From contig NZ_RCYZ01000002.1 in the NCBI RefSeq assembly GCF_006439025.1, forward strand, positions 434,753-498,752: DNA of 64,000 nucleotides. The letters are read 5' to 3'. Each line of letters starts with the position of its first letter. Position 1 is the first letter of the stretch. Positions 34,370 to 42,268 of the stretch are shown in pieces. Source of the DNA: Hymenobacter nivis. Lineage in GTDB: Bacteria; Bacteroidota; Bacteroidia; Cytophagales; Hymenobacteraceae. The translations under genes were made by a program, and so were the position numbers. The notes beneath the pieces are model-generated. The model searched no databases, had not been told where the DNA came from, and saw only the letters and a list, made by a program, of their open reading frames with translations.

Positions 34370-35839
34370 CTAATCCAGCCACATGCCGTGGAACCCCAGC
34401 GGAATATTATGCGGCAGGCGCAGGCGCGCCAGCAGGCGCATGTCGGCGGCGTCGGCCACGATTAAATCGGTGGCGTCGTCGGGGGCGGAGTAGCGCAAGT
34501 ACACCAGGTAGCCGTCGTCTTCGGCGGGTTCGGGGGTGCCGCTGGGGGCCCGGCGGGGCACCACCACGGGCTCGCTGCACAGGGTATCGGGGGCGTAGGC
34601 GTGGCGCACCTCGCCGGTTTGCACGTCGAGCTTGATTAGGTGGTCGAGCAGGGGCAGGGGGTGGCCCGGGGGGCGGCCGATGGTCCAGGCGTAGCGGTAG
34701 GGGCGGCCCACGCGGTCGGGGTGGATTTCGGGCAGCTCGCCTTCGCAGTCGGCCAGCGGCTGCCGGGCCACGGTGCCGGCGGCCAAGTCGAGGCGGAAGC
34801 GCACGAAGCGCGCCTGGGGCTGGTCGTCGGGCAAATGGCCGCTCAGGTAAGCCTTCATACTGGCCGAATCGGGGTAGTTGCCGAGCAGCAGCGCGTCGGC
34901 CACCAGCGTGCCGTCGGCGTCCTGGAAGCCGTTCACGAAGTGAAAGGTGAAGCCGAACTCGGTGTGCAGCCGGTGCACGGTGCCGTCGGGGCCCACCACC
35001 ACGATTTGCGTGGGCTGAGTGGGGTTCACCTTAATGGAGGCCGCCGGCGAAGTCAGCCCCGCAAAGGCCCGCAGCACGTCGAAGGCCACCGGGGTTAGGA
35101 AAAAAATCTGGTGCCCGCTCTCCGTCAGCACGAAGTCGTGGGCGAAGGTGGCTTCGGGCATGGGCAGCGCGTGGGCCAGCCGGGCCTCGCCGGCGGGGCT
35201 CACTTCGTAGAGCACCAGCCGGTGCTGAGTACCGGCCACGGTGCCGAAGTTGTGCAGCACCCCGGTGGTGGGGTGCACCTTGGGGTGGGCCGAAAACGGC
35301 AGCTCGGGCGTAATGCGCCGGTCGAGCCACGAGAACGGGTTGCGCAGCACCCCGCCGTAGTCGAAGCGGCCGCGGGTGGCCAGCGTGGCGGGGTCGAGGG
35401 CGTGGGGCAGGCCGCCTTCCCAGAGGGCCAGCAGCTGGCCGCCGTGCTGCACCAGGCTGGTGTTGGCGGTGTTTTTGAACTTGGTTTTGAGGAAGTTGGT
35501 GCGCAGGCCCCCGGGCAGGTTGGTGCCAAAGCTGCGGTAGAGCATCCGCCCGGCCTGCTCCTCGGCCACAAACTCGTCGGTGCGCACGTAGCGGTTGCGG
35601 TAGTGCACCGTGTGCCCGTCGAACACGAAGCGCGCCACCATCCCGTCCCCATCAAACAGGTGGTCGTAGAGCACGCCGTGCTGCTCGAAGTGGCCGTTGC
35701 CGTTGCGCAGCAGCGTGCCCACCAGCTCGGGCGGCAGGGCACCCTCCAGCAGCTCCAGGGCCACGTCGTCGTACTCGGGCGTGGTGCGGCGGTTGGCCTC
35801 CACGTAGTTGTGCAGGGTAGGGTAGTGGCGAACGGGCAT
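34370..35839 (-). CDS. Carotenoid oxygenase (retinal-pigment-epithelium 65 family)
   Basis: 489 aa, normal length. Fe(II) dioxygenase that cleaves a double bond in carotenoids or apocarotenoids. Four iron-binding histidines are recognisable in order: SAHPKVHPTTG, TFAHDFVLTE, FTFHFVNGFQD and the C-terminal GFHGMWLD. The N-terminal 'GTLLRNGNGHFEQHG' and LFDGDGMVARFVF are also typical. There is no signal peptide, so it is cytoplasmic or membrane-associated. Hymenobacter-like bacteria are carotenoid-pigmented, which fits. No carotenoid-synthesis genes are adjacent; meaB lies 142 bp upstream on the same strand. Confidence 0.92.
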   Translation of the reverse strand: MPVRHYPTLHNYVEANRRTTPEYDDVALELLEGALPPELVGTLLRNGNGHFEQHGVLYDHLFDGDGMVARFVFDGHTVHYRNRYVRTDEFVAEEQAGRMLYRSFGTNLPGGLRTNFLKTKFKNTANTSLVQHGGQLLALWEGGLPHALDPATLATRGRFDYGGVLRNPFSWLDRRITPELPFSAHPKVHPTTGVLHNFGTVAGTQHRLVLYEVSPAGEARLAHALPMPEATFAHDFVLTESGHQIFFLTPVAFDVLRAFAGLTSPAASIKVNPTQPTQIVVVGPDGTVHRLHTEFGFTFHFVNGFQDADGTLVADALLLGNYPDSASMKAYLSGHLPDDQPQARFVRFRLDLAAGTVARQPLADCEGELPEIHPDRVGRPYRYAWTIGRPPGHPLPLLDHLIKLDVQTGEVRHAYAPDTLCSEPVVVPRRAPSGTPEPAEDDGYLVYLRYSAPDDATDLIVADAADMRLLARLRLPHNIPLGFHGMWLD

Positions 35840-35981
35840 GGGGCTTACCAGGGAGAAAACGCGACCGGTCAGTGTTTTATCACCGATAATTTTCGCCCCC
35901 GGGGCCCTAAAACCGCGGGGTTGCGTGGGGTTCGAACTAGCGAACGGCCCCGGAAGTTTCTACCGGCCCCGCCGCGGCCCG

Positions 35982-36965
35982 TCACTCCGCCTCCAGCAGC
36001 TTTTCCGCCGCGGCCCAGGGCGTGAGCTGGCCGGCCGCCACTGCCGCCCGCACGGCCGGTAGGGCCCCCCGCACGCCGGGCCGGCCGTAAAACCGCGCCG
36101 CCAGCGCTTGCTGCACCGCCTCCTCGAACCACTGGAGCTGCTGCTCGGCCCGGCGCTGCGCGAAGTAGCCGCTGGCCTGGGCCGCGGCGGCGTAGGCCTC
36201 GACGGTGGCCCAGGTTTCGGGTAGGCCCGCGCCCGTAACAGCGGAGGTGAGCAGCACCGGCACCACCTGGCCCGAGGGCGCGGGCGGAAACAGGTGCAGC
36301 GCGCTTTGGTAGTCGATGCGGGCGCGGCGGGCGGCCTGCTCGTTGGCCTGGTCGGCCTTGGTGATGCAGAGCGCGTCGGCCATTTCCATGATGCCGCGCT
36401 TGAGGCCCTGAAGCTCGTCGCCGGCGCCGGCCAGCAGCAGCAGCAGGAAGAAATCGACCAGGCCGTGCACGGCGGTTTCGGACTGCCCCACGCCCACGGT
36501 TTCGACGAAAATAACGTCGTGGCCCGCCGCCTCGCACAGCAGCAGCGCCTCGCGAGTAGCGCGCGTGACGCCCCCCAGGCTGGTGCCGGCCGGCGAGGGC
36601 CGCACGAACACCGCCGGGTGCGCCGCCAGCCACGGCATCCGGGTTTTGTCGCCCAGGATGCTGCCGCCGCCGCGCTGGCTGCTGGGGTCCACGGCCAGCA
36701 CGGTCAGTTTCTTGCCCAGGTTTTCCACCACGTGGCGGCCCAGGGCCTCAATAAACGTGCTTTTGCCCACGCCCGGCACGCCCGTGATGCCGATGCGCAA
36801 ACTGCGCCCGGTGCGCGGCAGCACGGCTTGCAGTACCTCCTGCCCCAGCGCCTGGTCGCCTGGCAACGTGCTTTCCACCAGGGTAATGGCCCGGCTCAGC
36901 ACGCCGCGCTGCCCGGCCAGTAAGCCTTCAACAAAAGCAGCAGCGGAAAGGCGGGGAGCGGGCAA
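35982..36965 (-). CDS. meaB: MeaB-family GTPase for methylmalonyl-CoA mutase
   Basis: 327 aa when started at the TTG at 36965. A TTG at 36998 is also in frame but lies inside a perfect -7 box (37003-36996), so it cannot be in the mRNA; the peptide from 36965 ('APRLSAAAFVEGLLAGQRG') also aligns with ordinary MeaB N-termini. P-loop GVPGVGKST (62-70), 'AVDPSSQRGGGSILGDKTRM' (switch region), 'FVETVGVGQSE' (G3) and 'ITKADQAN' (G4, NKAD-like). Family role: GTP-dependent chaperone that loads and protects adenosylcobalamin on methylmalonyl-CoA mutase, whose subunits are encoded 12 kb away at 49-53 kb. Confidence 0.92.
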   Translation of the reverse strand: MPAPRLSAAAFVEGLLAGQRGVLSRAITLVESTLPGDQALGQEVLQAVLPRTGRSLRIGITGVPGVGKSTFIEALGRHVVENLGKKLTVLAVDPSSQRGGGSILGDKTRMPWLAAHPAVFVRPSPAGTSLGGVTRATREALLLCEAAGHDVIFVETVGVGQSETAVHGLVDFFLLLLLAGAGDELQGLKRGIMEMADALCITKADQANEQAARRARIDYQSALHLFPPAPSGQVVPVLLTSAVTGAGLPETWATVEAYAAAAQASGYFAQRRAEQQLQWFEEAVQQALAARFYGRPGVRGALPAVRAAVAAGQLTPWAAAEKLLEAE

Positions 36966-36995
36966 AGTAGGAGTGGGGCCCCTAAGTGGGCCCTG

Positions 36996-37003
36996 CAAAC
37001 TTA
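36996..37003 (-). promoter_or_regulatory. -7 box for meaB
   Basis: Minus strand TAAGTTTG, perfect TAnnTTTG. It covers the more distal TTG codon and so decides the start of meaB at 36965. Confidence 0.6.
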
Positions 37004-37068
37004 CCGGCTAATGCGCTTTAACTCGTTGCCACAACTAGCTATGCACAACATAAGACTTGTGTGTTTTT

Positions 37069-37217
37069 AGCCCCAGCGGGGCGGCCCATCGGTAGTAAAT
37101 GGCGGTAAGTAAACGATAAAGCCCCGGCGGGGCGACCCTAACCGTTGGGTCGCCCCGCCGGGGCTTTGGCTTGCTGTACGGTAACAAAAACTACCGATGG
37201 ACCGCCCCGCTGGGGCT
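37069..37217. repeat. Nested double inverted repeat
   Basis: Outer arms 37069-37096 and 37190-37217 match over 28 bp with one mismatch; inner arms 37118-37138 and 37147-37167 match perfectly over 21 bp. All four arms share the core GCCCC(A/G)GCGGGGCG, which is itself nearly palindromic, so the element holds four related units. It fills most of the 271-bp gap between meaB and the DUF4197 gene. It looks like two copies of a REP-type unit arranged as a nested dyad. Confidence 0.85.
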
Positions 37218-37236
37218 GCGCCGGTAATTACACCTT

Positions 37237-37995
37237 TTACCCCCCGAACACCTTTCTCAGCAGGGCGGTGGTGCGGGCCACGGGGTTTTCGCGGATGTCG
37301 GCCTCCTGCTGGGCGATGAGGGTGAAGAGGCCATCAATGGCCTTGCCGGTGGCGTACTGGTTGAGGTCGGTTTGCACGGGCCGCACCAGCGGCAGCTGGT
37401 TGTAGCGGGTGGTGAGGGTGGTGTAGTACTTGGTAGCGTCCACTTTGTCAAGGCTTTGCTGCACAATGGGCTGGAAGGCCGTGGTGAGCTGCGTGGTGGT
37501 GGTGCGCTTGAGGTACTGGGTGGCGGCGTCCTTCGAGCCGGTGAGGATGCCCCACACGTCGCTGAACGACAGGCTCTTGATGGCATTCAGAAAAATGGGC
37601 TTGGCGCTCTTGGCCGCGTCCTCGGCCCCGCGGTTCAGCGACAGCTCAAACTTGTCTACCTGGCTGCCCAGCCCAATGCTGCGCAACGTGGTGGCCACGC
37701 GCTGCGCATCGGGCGGAAACGGGATGCGAATCAGGCTGTTGAGGTTGAAGCCGTCCACCTTCGAGGCCTGGTCGGCGCCCTTGCTGATGCCTTGAATGAG
37801 GGCTTCCTTGAGGCCGCTGGCCGCTTCACTGCTGCTCACGCCCGCTGGCACGCCGGTGGTGCTGGCCGCAGTAGTGGTTTTGCCCAGCGTAGGCAGCTTG
37901 AGGCCGCCGATTTTGGGCAGCGAAAACTGGGCCTGGGCCCCCAGTGAAGCCCCCGAAAGGGCCAGCAGCAGCGCGAAGAAGGAAGGTTTGTTCAT
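37237..37995 (-). CDS. DUF4197 exported protein
   Basis: 252 aa from ATG 37995; a longer in-frame start to 38061 lacks a signal peptide at its front. Signal peptide: PSFFALLLALSGASLGAQA-Q. The rest is helical: 'ASGLKEALIQGISKGADQAS', 'DAQRVATTLRSIGLGSQVDK', 'LNRGAEDAAKSAKPIFLNAI' and the C-terminal 'GLFTLIAQQEADIRENP'. These are the standard blocks of DUF4197, periplasmic helical proteins of unknown function. The stop is 20 bp from the nested repeat element. Confidence 0.88.
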   Translation of the reverse strand: MNKPSFFALLLALSGASLGAQAQFSLPKIGGLKLPTLGKTTTAASTTGVPAGVSSSEAASGLKEALIQGISKGADQASKVDGFNLNSLIRIPFPPDAQRVATTLRSIGLGSQVDKFELSLNRGAEDAAKSAKPIFLNAIKSLSFSDVWGILTGSKDAATQYLKRTTTTQLTTAFQPIVQQSLDKVDATKYYTTLTTRYNQLPLVRPVQTDLNQYATGKAIDGLFTLIAQQEADIRENPVARTTALLRKVFGG

Positions 37996-38099
37996 AGCGA
38001 ATACGAGTGCGAATGGCGTGGAAGAATAACTCTCCCTAAGAAAAAAGCGTGCCGCAGCCACCGGCGGGCCGGGCCGTGGGGCCCCAGCCCATCCAGCAG

Positions 38100-39227
38100 C
38101 TAGGGCACCACCACGAAGTTGGGCAAGCCCAATTTACTGCGCCGCCCGCCTAGTTTGAAGCCATCATCGACGTACTGGCACGCTTTGCCGGCAGCATTGG
38201 GCATTTCCACGACGCCGAGGCTGGGGTTGTCTTCGCGGGCCACGTAAATTTTGCCGTCGGGGCCCCGCTGCAGGGCCCCAATTTTGCGGTTGGCCGAGCG
38301 GCCCACCAGCGTGGCGGCGCCTTTCTTGGCCAGGTCGAACTGCCAGATCTGGGTTTCGCCGCCGCCCGTGCCGTTGCAGCTGCCATACAGCTTGCTGCCG
38401 TCGGGCGAAAACTCGACGCCGTAGGCCTCGGCGTAGGGCCCGTAGCTGTGGGCGTTGCTCACCTTGCCGGTGCTACGGTCGAAGTCGTACACCTCAAACT
38501 TGTTGTTTTCGCGCCACAGCGCCGCCGCCACGTGGCGGCCGTCGGGCGAGAACTTTAGAGCCCCAATGGCGTTGCGGCCGGGCCCCGAGTTCACGCTGCC
38601 CACGCTGCTGAGCACCGGTTTGTTGCCCTGCACGCCGTCGGCCGTCACGAGGTAGGCCACGAAGGCGCTGGAGTTCCAGCGGTGGGCCAGCACCCAGGTG
38701 TCGCGGCCGTTGGCGTGGCGCACGGCGGCCAGCTTCTCGGCCACGGGCTGCACCAGCAGCAAGTTGGTGCGGGGCAGGTCGCCGAGGCCGTCGGCGCGGG
38801 TCATGTCCAGTAGCGAGTAGCGCAGGCCGTCGCGCCCGCCCTGCGGGGCCACCGTGAAGATGTAGAACAAGTTGCCCGAGCCGGGGTCGGGCACGATGAG
38901 GGCCGACTGGGTGCTGCTGCCGGGGCCCGTGGCGCTGGTGCCGCCCATCAGGTGCTGGCCGTTGGGCATCACCTTGTGCTGGCGGTTCCACACGCTGATG
39001 CCGTTGGTGTAGAACAGCAGCTCGCCCTTGGCCGTGGTGGCCACGGCGCAGCCCTCGTAAGTAGCCATCTTGCCGTCGAGCAGCGGCTTGGGGGCCCCAT
39101 CGGCGAAGCTCAGGCCGGCCTGCTGGCCGAAGTACCACAGGTCGGTGGGTTGCTGGGCACGGGCGGCGCCGGCCAGCAGCAACAGCGGCAGCACGAGCAG
39201 GCGCAGGGAAAAAGTGGGAATCTTCAT
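38100..39227 (-). CDS. Exported beta-propeller-like protein, unknown function
   Basis: 375 aa from ATG 39227 with signal peptide (FSLRLLVLPLLLLAGAARA-Q). It begins 'DLWYFGQQAGLSFADG' and continues 'EGCAVATTAKGELLFYTNGI' plus SVWNRQHKVMPNG, the typical front of large Bacteroidota surface proteins that end in a gliding-motility/type IX secretion C-terminal domain. Propeller-like blades follow ('LKFSPDGRHVAAAL', 'VEFSPDGSKLYGSC', 'LQRGPDGKIYVARE'). The protein stops right after the propeller; no PKD-like repeats and no C-terminal sorting domain are present. It could stay in the periplasm. Confidence 0.75.
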   Translation of the reverse strand: MKIPTFSLRLLVLPLLLLAGAARAQQPTDLWYFGQQAGLSFADGAPKPLLDGKMATYEGCAVATTAKGELLFYTNGISVWNRQHKVMPNGQHLMGGTSATGPGSSTQSALIVPDPGSGNLFYIFTVAPQGGRDGLRYSLLDMTRADGLGDLPRTNLLLVQPVAEKLAAVRHANGRDTWVLAHRWNSSAFVAYLVTADGVQGNKPVLSSVGSVNSGPGRNAIGALKFSPDGRHVAAALWRENNKFEVYDFDRSTGKVSNAHSYGPYAEAYGVEFSPDGSKLYGSCNGTGGGETQIWQFDLAKKGAATLVGRSANRKIGALQRGPDGKIYVAREDNPSLGVVEMPNAAGKACQYVDDGFKLGGRRSKLGLPNFVVVP

Positions 39228-39313
39228 AAGCACAAAAAAGTAGCGTAGACGCCAAATGAACGAAAACCGGGCCAACTGCGGGGCCCCAGGGTTGGCCGCA
39301 GGGTGAGAATGCA

Positions 39314-39410
39314 GAACGTCATGCAGAGCGCAGTGAAGCATCTTTACTGCTCAACTAATCAATGATTACTGCTGCGGGAAAGATGCTTCGCTGCGCTCTG
39401 CATGACGTTC
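39314..39410. repeat. Palindromic element of GAACGTC family, copy 1
   Basis: Arms 39314-39345 and 39379-39410 match over 32 bp with one mismatch; loop 33 nt. Arms start GAACGTCATGCAGAGCGCAG and end AGCATCTTT. The loop contains AATGATTACTGCTGCGG. A second copy lies at 40762-40856. It sits between two divergent genes (38100-39227 minus and 39533-40198 plus), 87 bp from one start and 123 bp from the other. Confidence 0.9.
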
Positions 39411-39532
39411 AGGTAGTTGCTGGTGATTACACCCGTATTTCACAACTATTTCCTACAACGCCGAGCGGCCGCTGCTATTTTGCGGGGCCCCGGCCAGTCG
39501 GCCACGGGGCCCAGTTTTACGTTGGTACGCCC

Positions 39533-40198
39533 ATGCTGCTTCCCCCACTTTTTGATTTCCTCGCCGGCCTGGCCGCGCACAACGACCGCGCCTGGTTCCA
39601 GGAGCGCAAGGCCGAGTACACCCGCCTCCGGGCTGATTTTGAAGAAGATGCCGCGTTTTGGCGGCAGGAATTGAACCGGCTCGACCCGGCGCTGGCGGGG
39701 CCCCTGGGCCGCACCAGTGTGTTCCGCATCTACCGCGACGTGCGCTTCTCCAAGAACAAAGACCCCTATAAAACCCACTTTTCGGCCTACTTCACCGCCA
39801 GCGCGGGCAAAGACATCGACGCGCCGGGCTACTACGTGCAGGTGGGCCCCGGCAGCACGCTGGTGGCCGCCGGCCTCTACCAGCCCGACAAAGTGCAGGT
39901 GGCCGCCATCCGCCAAGAAATCGACTACAACGCCGACGGCCTACGCGCCGTGCTGGGGGCCCCCGGCTTCCGCCAGTACTTCGCCGGCCTGGGCGGCGAC
40001 CGCCTCAAAAAAGCCCCCGCCGGCTACGACCCTGCCCACCCCGAAATTGAATTTCTGAAGCACAAAAGCTTCGTAGTCAGCCAGGAAATTCCTGATGCCG
40101 AAGTGCTGGCCCAAAAGGATTTTCGCGGCTTCGTGCTGGCGCGGCTGGAGGCCCTGGGGCCGTTCTGCGGCTTTTTGCGCGAGGCGCTGGACCAGTAG
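39533..40198 (+). CDS. DUF2461 family protein
   Basis: 221 aa from ATG 39533; the frame is open further upstream through the palindrome at 39314-39410 but that part is not protein-like. Conserved blocks of DUF2461 (TIGR02453): 'LFDFLAGLAAHNDRAWFQER' at the start, 'RIYRDVRFSKNKDPYKTHFS' in the middle (the diagnostic R-D-x-R-F-S-K-D/N-K-x-P-Y-K), 'GYYVQVGPGSTLVAAGLYQP', and 'LKHKSFVVSQEIPD'. It is a cytoplasmic protein of unknown biochemical role. Confidence 0.9.
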   Translation: MLLPPLFDFLAGLAAHNDRAWFQERKAEYTRLRADFEEDAAFWRQELNRLDPALAGPLGRTSVFRIYRDVRFSKNKDPYKTHFSAYFTASAGKDIDAPGYYVQVGPGSTLVAAGLYQPDKVQVAAIRQEIDYNADGLRAVLGAPGFRQYFAGLGGDRLKKAPAGYDPAHPEIEFLKHKSFVVSQEIPDAEVLAQKDFRGFVLARLEALGPFCGFLREALDQ

Positions 40199-40225
40199 CG
40201 GAGCCACTGGCGGCGCGCCCACCGG

Positions 40226-40735
40226 TTACCAGCTCAGCGTTTCCTGCTCGTGGCCCTGGCGCAGCAGGGCGCTGTTTTTTTTGCCGTTGGCTTCCAGGTT
40301 CACGATGTTCATCTGGTCGGCGAAGGAATCGAGCAGCAAGGAATTGCGCACTTGCACGCCCGTGGCTTTGCCCGGCACGGCCGCTTTGCTGTACAGCCAA
40401 TACGAATCCTTTTCGGGCTGCATGCCAATGAATTGCAGCGGCAGCGGGGCCCCAGCGGGCGTCTTCAGTACCAAAGTGCGGCGCAGGTATTCAGCAGTGA
40501 TAATGGCCCCCGCGGGCCCCGCCGTTTGCAGGTCCACGTGGGCCGGGCGGCCCTCCGAAAGGCCGCGCTCAAAATCGTCGGTGAAGACCTTGGTGGCCAG
40601 TTCCAGCTGCTGCTTGGCCGCGTTGTAGCGCACCTCCGTGATGCTGGCGTGGTAGGCGTGGCGCGCTGGCCGGGCGGGCGCAGGGGCCCCCAGCAGCGTC
40701 AAAACCAAACCGAGCAGCGGGGCGAAGGAGAGCAT
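40226..40735 (-). CDS. DUF6702 exported protein
   Basis: 169 aa with a short signal peptide (LSFAPLLGLVLTLLGAPA). The mature part starts RHAYHASITEVRYNAAKQQL and contains 'TKVFTDDFERGL', 'YLRRTLVLKTPAGAPLPLQF' and 'VRNSLLLDSFADQMNIVNLE', the pattern of DUF6702, small periplasmic proteins of Bacteroidota often seen near M1 peptidases or metal genes. No such gene is adjacent here. The gene ends 27 bp from the end of the convergent DUF2461 gene; its start is 27 bp from the palindromic element at 40762. Confidence 0.8.
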   Translation of the reverse strand: MLSFAPLLGLVLTLLGAPAPARPARHAYHASITEVRYNAAKQQLELATKVFTDDFERGLSEGRPAHVDLQTAGPAGAIITAEYLRRTLVLKTPAGAPLPLQFIGMQPEKDSYWLYSKAAVPGKATGVQVRNSLLLDSFADQMNIVNLEANGKKNSALLRQGHEQETLSW

Positions 40736-40761
40736 AGTGGGAAGGTAGATGGGTTAAATAA

Positions 40762-40856
40762 AGAACGTCTTGCTGAGCTTGTCGAAGCATCTCCAGCGCT
40801 GAGTAAATGATTACTTGTGCGGTAGAGATGCTTCGACGAGCTCAGCAAGACGTTCT
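40762..40856. repeat. Palindromic element of GAACGTC family, copy 2
   Basis: Arms 40762-40793 and 40825-40856 match over 32 bp with one mismatch; loop 31 nt containing AAATGATTACTTGTGCGG, parallel to copy 1. Arm: AGAACGTCTTGCTGAGCTTG then TCGAAGCATCTC. It lies between the rseP stop (40880) and the DUF6702 start (40735), same-strand genes, so it could also end the rseP transcript. Confidence 0.9.
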
Positions 40857-40879
40857 GATTTACAAGCGATAAGCTCGCC

Positions 40880-42223
40880 TTAGTGGATGGCCTTGAGCAG
40901 CGGCTTGAGAATGATGACGTAGGCCATCAGCATCAGAATCAGCACCGTGCCAATTTGCTGGGCCACGCCCAGGAACTTGTCGGAGGGCTTGCGGCGGGCA
41001 ATCATTTCGTAGAGCAGGAATACCACGTGGCCGCCGTCGAGGGCCGGGATGGGCAGCAAGTTCATAAAGGCCAGTACCATGCTCAAGCCGCCGGTGAGGC
41101 CCCAGAAGCGCTGCCAGTCCCACTGCCCGCCGTACTGCTGGGCAATTTCCACGGGGCCCCCGAGGCTTTCTGAAGCCTTGGCTTCGCCGCGGAAAATTTT
41201 GGCGATGGCGCGGCCTTGCAGGCCGATGACGCCGAAGGCCTTGCTGGTGCCCGCCGGAATGGCCTGGGCCAGGCTGTACTGGCGCTGCTCGAAGTGCATG
41301 GTGGGCTTGGGCTCGAAGCCGAGCTTGCCCGAGGCCGTCACGGCCGCCGTCAGGGTCAGGGGCTGGCCGTCGCGCTCCACGGCGAGGGTGGTTTTCTTGC
41401 CGGCGTTGGTCACCAGGGCGGCTTGCAGCTCGTCGAAATACTGGATGGGCTTGCCCGCGATGGCGGTAATCCGGTCGCCGGGCTTGAGGCCCGCTTCGGC
41501 GGCGGGGTTGCCGGCCACCACGCGGCCCACGGTGAAGGGCTCGCGGGGCCGCACAAACAGGCTGTCCTGCTGCTTGGCAAAATTATCCATGAAATTGACG
41601 GGCACGTTCACGTCCACCAGCTGGCTGCCGCGCTCCACGGTGAAGTAGGAGTGCGAGCCCAGCAGCACCTCGGGCTTATATACTTCGTCAAACTCGGCGA
41701 AGGGCCGGCCGTTGATTTTCACGATCTTATCGCCGGTGCGGAAGCCCATGCTGCGGCCCAGGCCGTTGGGCAAAATGCCGTAGCGGGCCTCGGAGGCGGG
41801 CAGGTAGTTCTCGCCGTAGTGCATGGTGGTGGCCGAGAAGATGACGATGCCGGTAATCACGTTCATGATGATGCCGCCGAGCATCACCAACAGGCGCTGC
41901 CAGGCCGGCTTCGAGCGGAACTCGTCGGGCTGCGGGGGCCCCGCCAGGGCGTCGGCGTCCTGGGTTTCGTCGATCATCCCGTGGATCTGGACGTAGCCAC
42001 CCAGCGGAAACCAGCCGATGCCGTATTCCGTCTCGCCGATTTTTTTCTTGACCAGGGCGAAGTTCATCACCGCCGGCAGCGGGAACAGGAAGTCGAAGAA
42101 GATGTAGAACTTATCGACCCGAATCTTAAACAGCTTGGCGAAGGCGAAGTGGCCGAATTCGTGCAAGCCCACCAACAGCGACAGGCCCAGCAAGAGCTGG
42201 CCGGCCATAACGAGAATTTCCAA
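40880..42223 (-). CDS. rseP: RIP metalloprotease RseP (site-2 protease)
   Basis: 447 aa from a TTG at 42223 (an ATG at 42208 would remove five residues; I prefer TTG because 'EILVMAGQLLLG' fits the family start and GGAAG lies upstream of it). Active site HEFGH (21-25) in the first membrane helix and the LDG motif in 'LLPIPALDGGHVVFLLYEM'. A periplasmic PDZ domain lies between (VVAGNPAAEAGLKPGDRITA), plus a first, partial PDZ (LGRSMGFRTGDKIVKI). Family role: intramembrane cleavage of anti-sigma factors or remnant signal peptides. The anti-sigma at 26566 is a possible but unproven substrate. The gene lies 45 bp downstream of dxr on the same strand, a common pairing. Confidence 0.93.
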   Translation of the reverse strand: MEILVMAGQLLLGLSLLVGLHEFGHFAFAKLFKIRVDKFYIFFDFLFPLPAVMNFALVKKKIGETEYGIGWFPLGGYVQIHGMIDETQDADALAGPPQPDEFRSKPAWQRLLVMLGGIIMNVITGIVIFSATTMHYGENYLPASEARYGILPNGLGRSMGFRTGDKIVKINGRPFAEFDEVYKPEVLLGSHSYFTVERGSQLVDVNVPVNFMDNFAKQQDSLFVRPREPFTVGRVVAGNPAAEAGLKPGDRITAIAGKPIQYFDELQAALVTNAGKKTTLAVERDGQPLTLTAAVTASGKLGFEPKPTMHFEQRQYSLAQAIPAGTSKAFGVIGLQGRAIAKIFRGEAKASESLGGPVEIAQQYGGQWDWQRFWGLTGGLSMVLAFMNLLPIPALDGGHVVFLLYEMIARRKPSDKFLGVAQQIGTVLILMLMAYVIILKPLLKAIH

Positions 42224-42268
42224 AGGAAGTAAAAAGGAAGGTAGAAAAAAGGGCGGCCGTGCCGCCGG

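Noticed and set aside
35925..35960. GGGGTTCGAACTAGCGAACGG as a possible tRNA T-arm
   Set aside because: No anticodon stem, acceptor stem or CCA end can be built around it; it lies in the gap between the carotenoid oxygenase and meaB genes.
36966..36998. N-terminal extension of meaB from TTG 36998
   Set aside because: The codon lies inside a perfect -7 box, and the extra residues (Gly/Pro-rich) do not fit MeaB N-termini.
39314..40856. CRISPR-like repeats
   Set aside because: The two elements are palindromes about 1.4 kb apart with genes between them; there is no regular repeat-spacer array and no cas gene.
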